From contig NZ_QUZT01000052.1 of NCBI RefSeq assembly GCF_004682045.1, positions 1-49,659 on the forward strand: a DNA stretch of 49,659 nucleotides. Reading direction: 5' to 3'. Every line of letters begins with the position of its first letter. Position 1 is the first letter of the stretch. The position numbers and the translations under genes were made by a program. The notes under the pieces are model-generated. The model made no database searches. It worked only from the letters and a program-made list of their open reading frames with translations, and had not been told where the DNA came from. This stretch comes from Pseudomonas nabeulensis. GTDB taxonomy: Bacteria > Pseudomonadota > Gammaproteobacteria > Pseudomonadales > Pseudomonadaceae. Positions 49,598 through 49,659 of the stretch are shown piece after piece.

Positions 49598-49659
49598 GGT
49601 ATTTCTGACTTATATGACAGAAATATGAAGAAAGGCGTTGACGGCAGATTTCATGTGTC

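Overview
The window is chromosomal DNA from a Pseudomonas of the P. fluorescens species complex. The reasons are inferential: high GC with Pseudomonas codon use, typical pseudomonad gene blocks (ispB / rplU-rpmA-obg-proB, folM-folE-folX, cueR-copA, bauR-bauA-bauC, a short LOV photoreceptor), and seven copies of paired palindromic REP doublets (REPIN-like), which are abundant in this complex. I found no prophage, insertion sequence, CRISPR array, tRNA or rRNA.

Layout. 1-5.6 kb: core genes (polyprenyl diphosphate synthase facing rplU-rpmA, then obg, proB, creA and a Cys-type glutathione peroxidase). 5.8-10.3 kb: Old Yellow Enzyme, GT4 glycosyltransferase, CysZ-like membrane protein, thioredoxin reductase. 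10.3-13.2 kb: a leftward run folM-folE-folX-DUF1244-hopJ that should make the pterin cofactor tetrahydromonapterin, preceded by a membrane-anchored ABM monooxygenase-like gene. 13.3-15.5 kb: a probable light-sensing block: a CarH/LitR-like MerR regulator that has lost its B12-binding residues, a degenerate PilZ-like protein, and a short LOV protein with photoactive Cys53. 15.6-20 kb: flavodoxin, a LysR regulator divergent from cidA-cidB, and an aldolase / alpha-beta hydrolase pair. 20-23.9 kb: a two-partner-secretion (TpsB) outer-membrane transporter without a recognisable TpsA, next to a Gly-rich, Arg-free repetitive lipoprotein with an AT-rich promoter region. 23.8-27.4 kb: MaoC-like hydratase and long FabG, divergent from a thiolase. 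27.5-32 kb: RIO kinase, then a copper locus (cueR-copA, a small secreted protein, copZ) with two CueR-type promoters. 32-38 kb: Bcr/CflA efflux pump with unusual upstream palindromes, a small protein, a quinone-oxidoreductase/LysR pair, an ArsR regulator and an AAHS-type transporter. 38-45.6 kb: purine salvage (adenine deaminase, 8-oxoguanine deaminase, NCS2 purine permease, TetR) with a cation antiporter, SDR and YigZ. 45.6-49.6 kb: the beta-alanine catabolic locus bauR / bauA-bauC, closed by a strong terminator.

Most of the window is ordinary conserved chromosome. The parts most worth a second look are the MerR-PilZ-LOV block, the TpsB / Gly-rich lipoprotein pair with its AT-rich control region, the double palindrome in front of the efflux gene at 32.0 kb, and the unassigned secreted protein inside the copper locus. 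All functions come from reading the sequence and from recalled family knowledge; no database search was run.
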